Origin: Tritonibacter multivorans
Lineage (GTDB): Bacteria; Pseudomonadota; Alphaproteobacteria; Rhodobacterales; Rhodobacteraceae
Direction of reading: 5' to 3'
Length of the DNA stretch: 64,000 nucleotides
NCBI RefSeq assembly: GCF_001458415.1
Contig: NZ_CYSD01000042.1
Span: 124,001 to 188,000, forward strand
In this document: one piece after another, positions 51,823-60,274 of the stretch
How positions within the stretch are numbered: the first letter of the stretch is position 1
Layout of the letters: the number at the start of each line of letters is the position of its first letter
Position numbers and translations under genes: made by a program
The notes under the pieces: model-generated
Told to the model about the DNA's origin: nothing
Database searches by the model: none
The model's input: only the letters and a program-made list of their open reading frames with translations

Positions 51823-53034
51823 TCAGACGCGCTCGATGATGGTTGCGGCACCCATGCCAGCGGCAACACACAGGGTTGCGAGGCCGACTTCTTTGTCCTG
51901 ACGCTCCAGCTCGTCGAGCAGGGTGCCAATGATCATGGCGCCAGTTGCGCCCAGCGGGTGACCCATGGCGATCGCGCCGCCGTTGACGTTAACCTTGGCA
52001 TCGTCGACTTCGAACGCCTGCAGGAAGCGCAGAACAACGGCTGCGAAGGCCTCGTTCACCTCGAACAGGTCGATGTCATTGATGGACATGCCGCTGTCGC
52101 GCAGGATCTTCTCGGTCACGGGCACGGGGCCTGTGAGGTTGATGGTCGGCTCAGAGCCGATTTTCGCGGTGGAGCGAATGCGCGCGCGCGGGGTTAGCCC
52201 GTGCTTTTCACCGTATTCTTTAGAGCCGATCAGCAGCGCGGTGGCGCCGTCCACAATCCCGGAAGAGTTACCAGCGTGGTGCACGTGGGTGATCTTTTCC
52301 AGATGCGGGTATTTCAGCATCGCAACCTTGTCGAAGCCGGGCATCTGTTCGCCCATCATCGCGAAGGAGGCATTGAGCTTGCCCAGATCTTCGGCGGAGG
52401 TGCCGGGGCGCATGTATTCGTCGTGGTCCAGAATGGTCAGACCGTTGATGTCTTTGACCGGCACGATGGATTTGGCGAAACGCTTGTCTTCCCATGCAGC
52501 CGCGGCGCGGGCTTGGGATTGGGCTGCGAAGGCGTCACAGTCGTCGCGAGAGAAGCCATACTCAGTCGCGATCAGGTCGGCGGACACGCCCTGGGGCATG
52601 AAGCCGGTGCCCATGGCCAGACGCGGGTCCACGGCCATTGCCGCCCCGTCAGAACCCATGGCAACGCGGGACATCATCTCACAGCCACCGGCGATGTAAG
52701 CTTCGCCTGCGCCTGCTTTCACTTGGTTGGCCACCAGGTTCACCGCTTCCATGCCGGAGGCACAGAACCGGTTGATCGCCAGACCGGGCACGCTGTCGTC
52801 AAAGTCGGACAGCAGGACAGAGGCACGCGCCAGGCAGCCACCGTTTTCCATCACCTGGGTTACGTTGCCCCAGATCACATCTTCGATGCCAGAGGTGCCA
52901 AGGTTGTTGCGATCCTTGATGGCGTTCAGGATTTGTGCGGAAAGGGCGACAGAGGTCACCTCGTGCAGGCTGCCGTCCTTGCGGCCTTTGCCGCGCGGGG
53001 TACGCACAGCGTCATAGATATAAGCTTCGGTCAT
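51823..53034 (-). CDS. acetyl-CoA C-acyltransferase (thiolase)
   Basis: The 403-residue thiolase has the acyl-cysteine in N-R-F-C-A-S-G-M-E-A-V (about residue 92), G-G-A-I-A-M-G-H-P-L-G-A-T-G-A with the histidine, and C-V-A-A-G-M-G-A-A near the end holding the second cysteine. It performs the last step of the beta-oxidation cycle. It is followed by the FadB-like gene and preceded by a GST gene, all on one strand. Confidence 0.93.
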   Translation of the reverse strand: MTEAYIYDAVRTPRGKGRKDGSLHEVTSVALSAQILNAIKDRNNLGTSGIEDVIWGNVTQVMENGGCLARASVLLSDFDDSVPGLAINRFCASGMEAVNLVANQVKAGAGEAYIAGGCEMMSRVAMGSDGAAMAVDPRLAMGTGFMPQGVSADLIATEYGFSRDDCDAFAAQSQARAAAAWEDKRFAKSIVPVKDINGLTILDHDEYMRPGTSAEDLGKLNASFAMMGEQMPGFDKVAMLKYPHLEKITHVHHAGNSSGIVDGATALLIGSKEYGEKHGLTPRARIRSTAKIGSEPTINLTGPVPVTEKILRDSGMSINDIDLFEVNEAFAAVVLRFLQAFEVDDAKVNVNGGAIAMGHPLGATGAMIIGTLLDELERQDKEVGLATLCVAAGMGAATIIERV

Positions 53035-53044
53035 ATTGTTCTCC

Positions 53045-53677
53045 TCAAGCTCGATCCGACGGATTGCCGGGCATCAGGTCATAGGGGTGTTTCCAGCCGG
53101 GCGTTGCGCTGATGCGGCTCAGCCAGGCGTCGATGTTGGGGTAGTCACTGCGGTCGAACCCAAAGGGTTCGGGATAAAAGAGGTAGCTGCAGCAGGACAG
53201 ATCGGCGTTGGTCAACCCGTCGCCGACAATCCAGTCGCGCCCCTCAAGATGCGTGTTCAACGTGGTGAACGCGGCCCGGAGGCGTCCCTGCATAAAGGTG
53301 ATCACCTCGGCCGGACGTTTGTTTTCAGGCAGAAAGTTCATCAGGAAGCGGGTCATGCCAACCTGGCTGGACATTTTGTGGTTGTCCCACAGCACCCAGC
53401 GCAGCACCTCGTATTTCTGGGTCTCGCGGCCGCCGAACTTGCCGGTTTTATCGGTGATATATTGCTGGATAACACCGGATTGCGACAGGGTCAGGTCCCC
53501 GTCGGTCAGCACCGGCGCCTCGGCCATTACATTGATGTCACGGAAGGCTTCAGTTCGATTTGCGCCATTGAAGAAATCCACAAACACGGGCTCCCAATCG
53601 AGGCCCGACAGCTCAAGCGCCAGCGCGGCCTTATAGGCATTTCCGCTTTCGCCAAAACAATGCAGTTTGATGGTCAT
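53045..53677 (-). CDS. glutathione S-transferase family protein
   Basis: The 210-residue GST has an N-terminal thioredoxin fold with G-E-S-G-N-A-Y-K at the active-site loop, the cis-proline E-A-P-V-L, and the glutathione-binding L-S-Q-S-G-V-I. A helical C-terminal domain follows. It is placed ten bases before the thiolase gene, so it probably shares that transcript. Its substrate is unknown; detoxifying reactive enoyl or peroxide products would fit the context, but that is inference. Confidence 0.88.
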   Translation of the reverse strand: MTIKLHCFGESGNAYKAALALELSGLDWEPVFVDFFNGANRTEAFRDINVMAEAPVLTDGDLTLSQSGVIQQYITDKTGKFGGRETQKYEVLRWVLWDNHKMSSQVGMTRFLMNFLPENKRPAEVITFMQGRLRAAFTTLNTHLEGRDWIVGDGLTNADLSCCSYLFYPEPFGFDRSDYPNIDAWLSRISATPGWKHPYDLMPGNPSDRA

Positions 53678-53704
53678 ACCGTACCTCCGTTGGCAAAGGG
53701 CACA

Positions 53705-53756
53705 CCGGGGGTTTCACACCCCCGGACCCCCGTGGGATATTTTTGAAAAGATGAAA
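53705..53756 (+). repeat. hairpin + GGGATATTT-N4-AAAGATGAA element, copy 2
   Basis: CCGGGGG (53705-53711) pairs with CCCCCGG (53719-53725). It is followed by GGGATATTT (53734-53742), four bases and AAAGATGAA. It points toward copy 3. Confidence 0.65.
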
Positions 53757-53888
53757 GGGCTTCAGCCTTCCTTAACCAAGATGGCGACATCATGGCATTG
53801 CGGAACAGGCTGGGAAGCCGATGGCCGCAAAAGGTGAAAGCGCGTCTCTTCATTAGGCGAAGGCCCGGGAAGGGGCGCGCGGCCCCTG
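53757..53888. other. non-coding spacer between two inverted element copies
   Basis: About 130 bases are bracketed by oppositely oriented copies of the element. Open frames here have no ribosome-binding sites or protein-like composition. The whole 53678-53987 stretch interrupts an otherwise compact minus-strand cluster. Confidence 0.5.
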
Positions 53889-53937
53889 TTTCATCTTTTA
53901 CTAAATATCCCCGCCGGAGGCTCCCCAAAGGGGCAGC
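53889..53937 (-). repeat. hairpin + GGGATATTT-N4-AAAGATGAA element, copy 3 (inverted)
   Basis: On the minus strand a CCCC-TTT-GGGG stem (53923-53933) is followed by GCCTCCGGCGGGGATATTT, AGTA and AAAGATGAAA down to 53889. CTCCGGCGGGGATATTT is identical to copy 1. Confidence 0.65.
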
Positions 53938-53987
53938 AGACGATGTCGTGTGGTGTTGCATGAACGCGCTCCTCCCTTGGGTCATCC

Positions 53988-54200
53988 TCAACGTTTGCGG
54001 TCTTCCAGCTCGGCGTTGAACAGCCGCAGCCGGTGGGGGAGGTTTTCACTGTCGGTGACACTGTCGAAATTTTCGAACAGGAACGACAGGGCCTCTCCCT
54101 CGTCCAGACCTGCCTCTTGGGCGAAACGTTTCAGCCGTCGATAGCCGTCTTCGGTCATAGCAACCGGGAAACGGCGGGTCAGTTTGAAACGTTTGGGCAT
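53988..54200 (-). CDS. small ribbon-helix-helix-like protein
   Basis: The 70-residue basic protein starts with a possible beta strand (K-R-F-K-L-T-R-R-F-P-V-A-M) followed by two helices (E-D-G-Y-R-R-L-K-R-F-A-Q-E-A and G-E-A-L-S-F-L-F-E-N), the order of an RHH DNA-binding fold. It sits inside the beta-oxidation cluster, 72 bases after the acyl-CoA dehydrogenase gene. DNA binding is only a structural guess; no partner toxin is present. Confidence 0.65.
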   Translation of the reverse strand: MPKRFKLTRRFPVAMTEDGYRRLKRFAQEAGLDEGEALSFLFENFDSVTDSENLPHRLRLFNAELEDRKR

Positions 54201-54272
54201 TTTGAAATCCTTTTGGTCAAAGCGCCCGGTCGGACTGGGCGCGCCCCGAAAGGCACGCCCGGTTTTGGGGGA

Positions 54273-56054
54273 TCAGAACTGTTCCGCGTCCAGAGCCATC
54301 ACCGTGTCAGCGCCGGTCTCAATCCGGGCCAGGTGCAGTTTGGTGGAGCAGAGCTGACGCGCCATGTAGTAGCGACCGGTTGCAATCTTCGTGGTGTAGA
54401 AGTCTGCGTCCGTGGTGCCCGCGTCAAGGGCCGCCTGTGCCGATTTCGCCATCATCGCCCACATCAGGCCAAGGCAGACGTGACCAAACATGTGCATGAA
54501 GTCATTGGAGCCCGCCAGCGCGTGGTTGGGGTTCTTCATGCCGTTTTGCATGAAGAACATGCCCGCCGCCTGCAGATCCTTGGAGGCGGATTTCAGCGGA
54601 TCGATAAAGTCCTTGGCGTAGTCTTCGGAAATATCTGCGTTTTCTTTGCAGAAGTTTTTCACCAGCTCAAAGAACGCCATGACGTGCTTGCCACCGTCCT
54701 GCGCCAGCTTACGACCCACGAGGTCCAGCGCCTGAACGCCGTTGGCCCCTTCATAGATCATCGCAATACGGGCATCGCGGGTGTACTGGGACATGCCCCA
54801 TTCTTCGATGTAGCCGTGCCCGCCATAGACCTGCTGTGCCTGCACAGTCATGTCGTAACCTTTGTCCGTCAGGAAGCCCTTCAGAACCGGCGTCAGCAAG
54901 GAGATCAGACCATCGGCGTCTTTGTCTTCCGAACGGTGCGCCTTGTCGATCATGGTCGCGCCCCACAGGACGAACGCGCGCGCGCCTTCTGCAAAGGACT
55001 TCTGATCCATCAGGTTGCGACGGATATCGGGGTGCACGATCAGCGGATCGGCCGGGCCTTCGGGGTTCTTGACGCCGGTGACGTCACGGCCCTGCAGGCG
55101 GTCTTTGGCATAGATCAGCGCATTCTGGTAGGCGGCTTCGGCCTGGGCCAGACCCTGCATCGCAACACCCAGACGGGCTTCGTTCATCATGGTGAACATG
55201 GCACGCATGCCTTTGTTCAGGTCACCCAGCAGGTAGCCGGTCGCCTCGTCATAGTTCATCACACAGGTGGAGTTGCCGTGGATGCCCATTTTCTCTTCGA
55301 TGTTGCCAACGGTTGCACCGTTGCGTGCACCGAGGGAGCCATCTTCGTTCACGAGGAACTTGGGCACGATGAACAGAGACACGCCCTTGATGCCTTCGGG
55401 GCCGCCGGGGACCTTGGCCAGCACCAGGTGAATGATGTTCTCCGCCATGTCGTGTTCGCCGGAGGAGATAAAGATCTTCTGGCCGGAGATTTTGTAGGAG
55501 CCGTCTTCCTGCAGTTCCGCCTTGGTGCGCATCAGGCCCAGATCGGTGCCGCAGTGCGGCTCGGTCAGGTTCATGGTGCCGGTCCATTCGCAGGAGACCA
55601 TATTCGGCAGGTAAGTGGCTTTCTGCGCGTCGGTGCCGTGGGCGAGGATCGCAGAGGCCGCACCGTGGGTCAGGCCCTGATACATCGTGAAGGCCTGGTT
55701 CGCGGCAGAGAAATATTCGCCAACGGCTGTGCCGATGACATAGGGCATGTTCTGGCCGCCGAATTCTTCGGGCATGTCCAGTCCGGTCCAGCCGCCTTCT
55801 TTCATCTGTTCAAAGGCTTCTTTGAAGCCTGTGGGGGTGTAGACCACGCCATTTTCCAGACGGCAGCCTTCCTTGTCGCCCACAACGTTCAGCGGGTGAA
55901 GAACGTTGTCCGCCACTTTGCCTGCTTCTGTCAGCACGGCACCTGTGAAGTCGCGCTCCAGTTCGTCGAAACCGGGGATACCGGACTCTTGGATGTTCAG
56001 CACGTCATGCAGGACGAATTGCGTGTCCTTGGTGGGGGAAGTGAAGCTCGGCAT
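54273..56054 (-). CDS. acyl-CoA dehydrogenase (long 593-residue type)
   Basis: The FAD enzyme introduces the first double bond in beta-oxidation. An extra N-terminal helical module precedes the usual three domains. Landmarks are [26 protein letters not shown] and the catalytic glutamate in [11 protein letters not shown]-terminal helical extension follows. The size and extension are shared with 3-methylmercaptopropionyl-CoA dehydrogenase (DmdC) of the roseobacter DMSP pathway, so that substrate cannot be excluded. No other dmd gene is here. Confidence 0.9.
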   Translation of the reverse strand: MPSFTSPTKDTQFVLHDVLNIQESGIPGFDELERDFTGAVLTEAGKVADNVLHPLNVVGDKEGCRLENGVVYTPTGFKEAFEQMKEGGWTGLDMPEEFGGQNMPYVIGTAVGEYFSAANQAFTMYQGLTHGAASAILAHGTDAQKATYLPNMVSCEWTGTMNLTEPHCGTDLGLMRTKAELQEDGSYKISGQKIFISSGEHDMAENIIHLVLAKVPGGPEGIKGVSLFIVPKFLVNEDGSLGARNGATVGNIEEKMGIHGNSTCVMNYDEATGYLLGDLNKGMRAMFTMMNEARLGVAMQGLAQAEAAYQNALIYAKDRLQGRDVTGVKNPEGPADPLIVHPDIRRNLMDQKSFAEGARAFVLWGATMIDKAHRSEDKDADGLISLLTPVLKGFLTDKGYDMTVQAQQVYGGHGYIEEWGMSQYTRDARIAMIYEGANGVQALDLVGRKLAQDGGKHVMAFFELVKNFCKENADISEDYAKDFIDPLKSASKDLQAAGMFFMQNGMKNPNHALAGSNDFMHMFGHVCLGLMWAMMAKSAQAALDAGTTDADFYTTKIATGRYYMARQLCSTKLHLARIETGADTVMALDAEQF

Positions 56055-56144
56055 GGCGGTCCTCTTGGATTTGGCGGTCTGCTTTTAATCGGGCAGAGCC
56101 CTGTTGGATCTGGTCTGCGGGCGGGTGGCCCGACAGCGGTGCTC

Positions 56145-56561
56145 TTATTCGGCGGCCTTTGACGTCTGCATGGAGGTGATCATCTGTTCGACCCAACCAA
56201 GCTGGTCATTCAGGTCGTTGATGGCTTCGTCCAATTCGGCGCGCTGGCGCTCCATATCGGCCAGACGTTCTTTGGCGATCTCGTGGGTGCGGGTCAGCTG
56301 TGTCAGCTGCTGGTCGCCCATGTGATAGAGATCGAGAAGCTGGCGGATTTCCTCCAGGCTGAACCCAAAGCGCTTGCCGCGCAGGATCAGTTTCAGCCGG
56401 GCGGCGTCGCGTTTGGTGAACAGGCGTTTCTGACCCTCGCGGATCGGGAACAGCAGTTCTTTGGCCTCATAGAAACGCAGCGTGCGCGGAGTTACGTCGA
56501 ACTCATCACACATTTCGCGGATGGTTTTGGTCTCTTCGGTCATGTCATTCATACTGTGCAT
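56145..56561 (-). CDS. MerR family transcriptional regulator (copy 1)
   Basis: The 138-residue protein has a MerR winged HTH (I-R-E-M-C-D-E-F-D-V-T-P-R-T-L-R-F-Y-E), a linker and a C-terminal coiled coil (M-E-R-Q-R-A-E-L-D-E-A-I). No metal-binding cysteines are seen at the C-terminus. Several starts are possible (GTG 56564, ATG 56561, 56552 or 56543) and none has a clear ribosome-binding site. It lies directly before the acyl-CoA dehydrogenase gene and probably regulates this cluster. Confidence 0.88.
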   Translation of the reverse strand: MHSMNDMTEETKTIREMCDEFDVTPRTLRFYEAKELLFPIREGQKRLFTKRDAARLKLILRGKRFGFSLEEIRQLLDLYHMGDQQLTQLTRTHEIAKERLADMERQRAELDEAINDLNDQLGWVEQMITSMQTSKAAE

Positions 56562-56621
56562 CACGTTAGGTTAACTCTCGCTACAGTTCTGCGCTGCGTC
56601 GGGTTCATTTACAACATGAAC

Positions 56622-56636
56622 TTGACGTTGACGTAA
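56622..56636. promoter_or_regulatory. ACGT-N2-ACGT MerR-type box upstream of MerR copy 1
   Basis: TTGACGTTGACGTAA has two ACGT cores separated by two bases. This resembles what I recall of the LiuR (MerR family) operator in proteobacterial branched-chain and fatty-acid regulons. It lies 60-75 bases before the regulator gene. Confidence 0.45.
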
Positions 56637-56789
56637 CTTGTACGCTGCGTCACATCCAGCCCTGACGTAGGGGTCCGTATTTGTGACGCCACGTCGGGGC
56701 CGAAGAACGGTCTTTTTGTATCGGCGCCAGCGGGCGCGGCGGACGGGTGTCGGTCCGAGATAGGCGGACCCGCCGCATCACAAATAACA

Positions 56790-56815
56790 AATCCCCGCCG
56801 AGATCAGCGGGGATT
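56790..56815 (-). terminator. terminator of MerR copy 2
   Basis: AATCCCCGC pairs with GCGGGGATT around an eight-base loop, followed on the minus strand by TTTGTTATTTG. It separates the two MerR genes into different transcripts. Confidence 0.8.
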
Positions 56816-56844
56816 GAATGCAGTATAAAATGTGAGAAGCGGCG

Positions 56845-57216
56845 TTAGCCGAGCTCTTTCAAGGTCTCGCTGCGCAGGGCGGTCAATTCGTCCATGGCCT
56901 CGTTGATCTGCTGGCGCTGACTTTCGAGTTCCTTCATCTGGCGGTCGGCCATGGCGACAAAGGCGCGCATCTGGGCTTCATTGCCTTCATGTTCGTAGAT
57001 CAGCAGCCACTGGCGGATCTCTTCCAGTTGGAAGCCAAACTTACGGCCGCGCAGGATCAGCTTCATCCGGGCAACCTCGCGAGGACCGTAGAACCGGGAC
57101 CGGCCCTGGCGCTCGGGGTGCAAGAGCTCAATATACTCGTAATAGCGCAGCGTTCTTGGGGTCACCTCGAACTCGGCACACATTTCCTTGAAGGACAGTT
57201 TGTTTTCTTCGGACAT
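56845..57216 (-). CDS. MerR family transcriptional regulator (copy 2)
   Basis: The 123-residue paralogue of copy 1 has F-K-E-M-C-A-E-F-E-V-T-P-R-T-L-R-Y-Y-E, then K-L-I-L-R-G-R-K-F-G-F-Q-L-E-E-I-R-Q-W, very close to the matching stretch of copy 1, and a shorter coiled coil. The start is ATG 57216 with AGGAGGAAG upstream. It also lacks metal-ligand cysteines. Being monocistronic, it may act on the same beta-oxidation genes or on the divergent thioesterases. Confidence 0.88.
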   Translation of the reverse strand: MSEENKLSFKEMCAEFEVTPRTLRYYEYIELLHPERQGRSRFYGPREVARMKLILRGRKFGFQLEEIRQWLLIYEHEGNEAQMRAFVAMADRQMKELESQRQQINEAMDELTALRSETLKELG

Positions 57217-57470
57217 CCGCTTCCTCCTTGGGGGGCACGTTACGCATAAAGGGCCAGTGGCTGCAACCGTGACGTCGCCGGATATCTGGCTTCGTGCCGC
57301 GGCGTCGGATAGAGGTCTTGCGCTTGCGGCAGGCGCGCTTGATACTGCAGGCCAAAGGCCGCATCTGTGACCGCGATCACATTGGGAAGACTGAATTTCT
57401 GTAAATTTGGCCCCGCAAAGGAACAAACCGGCTCATGACAGCCGTGCGGCATAGGCAGGAGGGACCACCC

Positions 57471-57911
57471 ATGAGCGACAAATCCAAAATAGCGCGCCAG
57501 TTCATAGAGGCGATCCCACATGCGCAAAGCCTTGGCATGACGCTGGTTGAAATCGGCGACGGGCGTGCGGTCATGGCGATGCCTTATGATGAAAAACTGG
57601 TGGGTGACCCCGAGACCGGGGTGATCCATGGGGGGGCAGTGTCGGCGCTGATGGACACCTGCTGTGGCGCCGCAGTGATGAGCCACCCGCGCCAATCCAA
57701 GGGCACCGCCACGATTGATCTGCGCATTGACTATATGCGCAGCGCCACGCCGGGGCAGGCGATCACCGCAACCGCGACCTGCTATCATGTGACCCGCTCG
57801 GTCGCCTTTGTGCGCGCCGAAGCGGTGGATGAGGACACATCTTTGCCGGTGGCCACCGCCACAGGGGCTTTTACCTTTGATACCACCAAGACCCCGGAGG
57901 ACAGCCAATGA
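57471..57911 (+). CDS. PaaI-type hotdog thioesterase 1
   Basis: The 146-residue protein has the hotdog helix motif [18 protein letters not shown] with Asp as the likely catalytic residue, and [10 protein letters not shown] on the adjoining strand. AGGAGGGACC precedes ATG 57471. It overlaps the next thioesterase gene by four bases (ATGA). It is likely to release acyl groups from CoA and is divergent from the MerR/beta-oxidation cluster. Confidence 0.88.
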   Translation: MSDKSKIARQFIEAIPHAQSLGMTLVEIGDGRAVMAMPYDEKLVGDPETGVIHGGAVSALMDTCCGAAVMSHPRQSKGTATIDLRIDYMRSATPGQAITATATCYHVTRSVAFVRAEAVDEDTSLPVATATGAFTFDTTKTPEDSQ

Positions 57912-58423
57912 CCCGCCCGCAACCTGAACCAATGCAGGCCGTCAAACAGCGCCGGGATGCGGCGCTAAAGGCGCTGGTGGATACGGTGCCCTATGCACGT
58001 TTTTTGGGGATCAGTTTTGAACGACGCGGGGACGAGCTGTCTTCGACGTTGCATTATCAGGACAGCAATATTGGCAACCCGCTGATCCCGGCGCTGCACG
58101 GGGGCGCGACAGCGGCGTTCCTTGAGGTGACCGCGCAGATCACGCTCAATTGGTTCCATCTGTGGCCGCAGTTCGAAAGCGGTGCATTGGATGTGGAGGC
58201 CATGGTCGCAGGCGAGATGCCGCGTCAGCCAAAGACGATCGATTTTACCGTCGACTACCTGCGTTCAGGCCTGCCGCGCGATGCCTATGCGCGGGCGACC
58301 GTGAACCGGTCTGGGCGGCGCTATGCCTCGGTTCATGTGGCGGCGTGGCAGGATCACAAAGACAAGCTGTTTGCCCAGGCTACGGGGCATTTCCTGATGC
58401 CCCAACCCAGAACTCCCGATTGA
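57908..58423 (+). CDS. PaaI-type hotdog thioesterase 2
   Basis: The 171-residue protein has [15 protein letters not shown] as its hotdog helix; the acid is Glu where copy 1 has Asp. [10 protein letters not shown] matches the strand of copy 1. The ATGA overlap means equal translation of both, so a heteromeric hotdog enzyme is plausible. A MATE transporter gene follows 23 bases later. Confidence 0.87.
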   Translation: MTRPQPEPMQAVKQRRDAALKALVDTVPYARFLGISFERRGDELSSTLHYQDSNIGNPLIPALHGGATAAFLEVTAQITLNWFHLWPQFESGALDVEAMVAGEMPRQPKTIDFTVDYLRSGLPRDAYARATVNRSGRRYASVHVAAWQDHKDKLFAQATGHFLMPQPRTPD

Positions 58424-58446
58424 GGGCCAGATTAAGGAAACGCCAG

Positions 58447-59787
58447 ATGACTGCGCCAGCTCACCAAGCCAGCCCTGATGTCCTTGGCTCTATCACCCCT
58501 GCGCGGGTGATGAAGATTGCCCTGCCGATTGTGCTGTCCAATGCAACGGTGCCCCTTTTGGGGATCGTGGATACGGCTGTGGTGGGGCAACTCGGGGCGG
58601 CGGCGCCTTTGGGCGCTGTGGCGGTGGGGGCGATTATTCTGTCTTCGCTCTATTGGATGTTCGGCTTTCTGCGCATGGGCACGGTTGGTCTTGCCAGTCA
58701 GGCACGCGGGCAGGGGGACCGGGCTGAAGTTGCGGCCCTGTTGACGCGTGTGGTGCTGATCGGCGCAAGTGCCGGGCTGGTCATGGTGGTTCTTCAAGTG
58801 CCACTGATCGCGGCTGCGCTGTGGCTGGCAGCGCCCTCGTCCGAGGTTGCCGCGCTGGCACAGGACTATCTGGCGATCCGCATCTGGTCGGCCCCTGCGA
58901 TGATTGCCATTTATGGGCTGTCGGGCTGGTTGATCGCGCAGGAGCGCAGTCAGGCCTTTATGGCGGTGCAGATCTGGATGAATGGGCTCAATATGGTGCT
59001 GGACATCTGGTTTGTGCTGGGGCTTGGCTGGGGGGTGTCGGGCGTGGCCTTTGCCACCTTCCTGGCTGAATGGTCCGGGCTGGCGCTGGGGCTTTGGTTT
59101 TGCCGCGCGGGGTTTCGCGGCCCCGCCTGGCGCAACTGGGCGCAGGTTCTGAAAGCCGAGCGTCTGTGGCACATGGCTTCTGTGAACGGGGATATTCTGA
59201 TCCGTTCGCTGCTGCTGCAGGCGATGTTCACCTCTTTCACCTTTATTGGCGCGCGGCAGGGCGATCTGGCGCTGGCGGCCAATCAGGTGCTGATGCAGAT
59301 GCTGTTGCTGACGGCCTATGGCATGGATGGGTTTGCCTTTGCCGCGGAAACGCTGGTGGGGCAGGCCTTGGGGGCAAAAAGACGCGCGGCTTTGCGGCGG
59401 GCAGCGCTGGTCACCAGCATTGGCGGCGCTGGTGTGGCATGTGTGATGGCTTTGGCGTTTTTGCTGTTTGGTGGCGGGATGATCGACATGATGAGCACGG
59501 CTGCGGATGTGCGCGACACGGCGCGGGTCTATCTGCCTTATGTGGTGGCTGCACCGCTGATGGGCTGCGCGGCCTGGATGCTGGATGGGATCTTTATTGG
59601 TGCCACAGCGTCACGGGACATGCGCAATATGATGGCGGTGAGTGCGGTGGTCTATGTGCTGTCGCTTGGGCTGCTGTTGCCCGTCTTTGGCAATCACGGG
59701 CTGTGGCTGGCGCTGCTGATTTCCTTTGTCGCGCGCGGCGTGACATTGGGGCTGCGCTATCCCGCGCTGGAAGCGCGGGCGGCTTGA
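58447..59787 (+). CDS. MATE family efflux transporter (DinF-like)
   Basis: The 446-residue polytopic protein has twelve predicted membrane helices in two similar halves. P-I-V-L-S-N-A-T-V-P-L-L-G-I-V-D-T-A-V-V-G in TM1 and Y-G-M-D-G-F-A-F-A-A-E-T-L-V-G-Q in TM7-8 are typical of the DinF subgroup. It exports cationic or hydrophobic compounds with Na+ or H+. ATG 58447 has AAGGAAACGCCAG before it. It is probably co-transcribed with the two thioesterases. Confidence 0.92.
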   Translation: MTAPAHQASPDVLGSITPARVMKIALPIVLSNATVPLLGIVDTAVVGQLGAAAPLGAVAVGAIILSSLYWMFGFLRMGTVGLASQARGQGDRAEVAALLTRVVLIGASAGLVMVVLQVPLIAAALWLAAPSSEVAALAQDYLAIRIWSAPAMIAIYGLSGWLIAQERSQAFMAVQIWMNGLNMVLDIWFVLGLGWGVSGVAFATFLAEWSGLALGLWFCRAGFRGPAWRNWAQVLKAERLWHMASVNGDILIRSLLLQAMFTSFTFIGARQGDLALAANQVLMQMLLLTAYGMDGFAFAAETLVGQALGAKRRAALRRAALVTSIGGAGVACVMALAFLLFGGGMIDMMSTAADVRDTARVYLPYVVAAPLMGCAAWMLDGIFIGATASRDMRNMMAVSAVVYVLSLGLLLPVFGNHGLWLALLISFVARGVTLGLRYPALEARAA

Positions 59788-59828
59788 GGGCTTGCGCCTC
59801 GCTTTGCGAGACGCCGGGAGCCGCTGCG

Positions 59829-59906
59829 CTTCGCGCATCGGCTGGAGGGTTTGCGCTGCCCTTCGCGCATCGCCGGGGGCAGGCCGCGCCTTCGGCGCGG
59901 CCTGCC
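59829..59906 (+). terminator. direct repeat and strong hairpin between MATE and arsC-like genes
   Basis: CTTCGCGCATCG occurs twice (59829-59840 and 59861-59872). It is followed by a perfect 13-bp GC stem with loop TTC (59878-59906). There is no T run, but the stem is strong enough to separate the convergent transcripts. Confidence 0.6.
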
Positions 59907-59929
59907 AAACAGCTTTGACAATTGGTGTC

Positions 59930-60274
59930 TTACTCAAGAACCGCGCCGAGGGCTTCGGTCGGGCGGCCAATGGCGGCTTTGTCGCCTGAGATCGCAATTG
60001 GGCGTTCGATCAGGGCCGGGTTTGCGGCCATTGCGTCTAGAAGTTGATCTTCTGACATGTCGGCGGAAAGCCCCAGCTCTTTGAACAGCTTGTCTTTGGC
60101 GCGCATCATCTGGACTGCGGAGACGCCAAGTTTGGCCAGAACCGCTGCAAGTTCCTCACGAGAGGGCGCATCCTCAAGGTATCGCCGTTCGGTGAGTGTC
60201 ACGCCACGGTCTTCAAAAAACGCCAGCCCTGCGCGGGATTTGGAGCAGCGGGGATTGTGCCAATAGGTGATCAT
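59930..60274 (-). CDS. arsC: arsenate reductase (glutaredoxin-type, ArsC)
   Basis: The 114-residue thioredoxin-fold protein has N-P-R-C-S-K-S-R with the nucleophile cysteine near residue 10, and I-E-R-P-I-A near 90 with the arginine that binds arsenate. The length is slightly under that of plasmid ArsC. The start overlaps the pyrD stop by four bases. No arsR, arsB or acr gene is close, so a general Spx/ArsC-like thiol role is possible. Confidence 0.85.
   Translation of the reverse strand: MITYWHNPRCSKSRAGLAFFEDRGVTLTERRYLEDAPSREELAAVLAKLGVSAVQMMRAKDKLFKELGLSADMSEDQLLDAMAANPALIERPIAISGDKAAIGRPTEALGAVLE

Noticed and set aside
53674-54019. Small genes in the spacer between the inverted element copies
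   Set aside because: Open frames of 75-105 codons exist on both strands but have arginine/proline-rich shadow composition, no ribosome sites and run across the repeat elements.
54273-56054. dmdC of the DMSP demethylation pathway
   Set aside because: Length and layout fit, but neighbours are general beta-oxidation genes and no dmdA, dmdB or dmdD is present, so the general name is kept.
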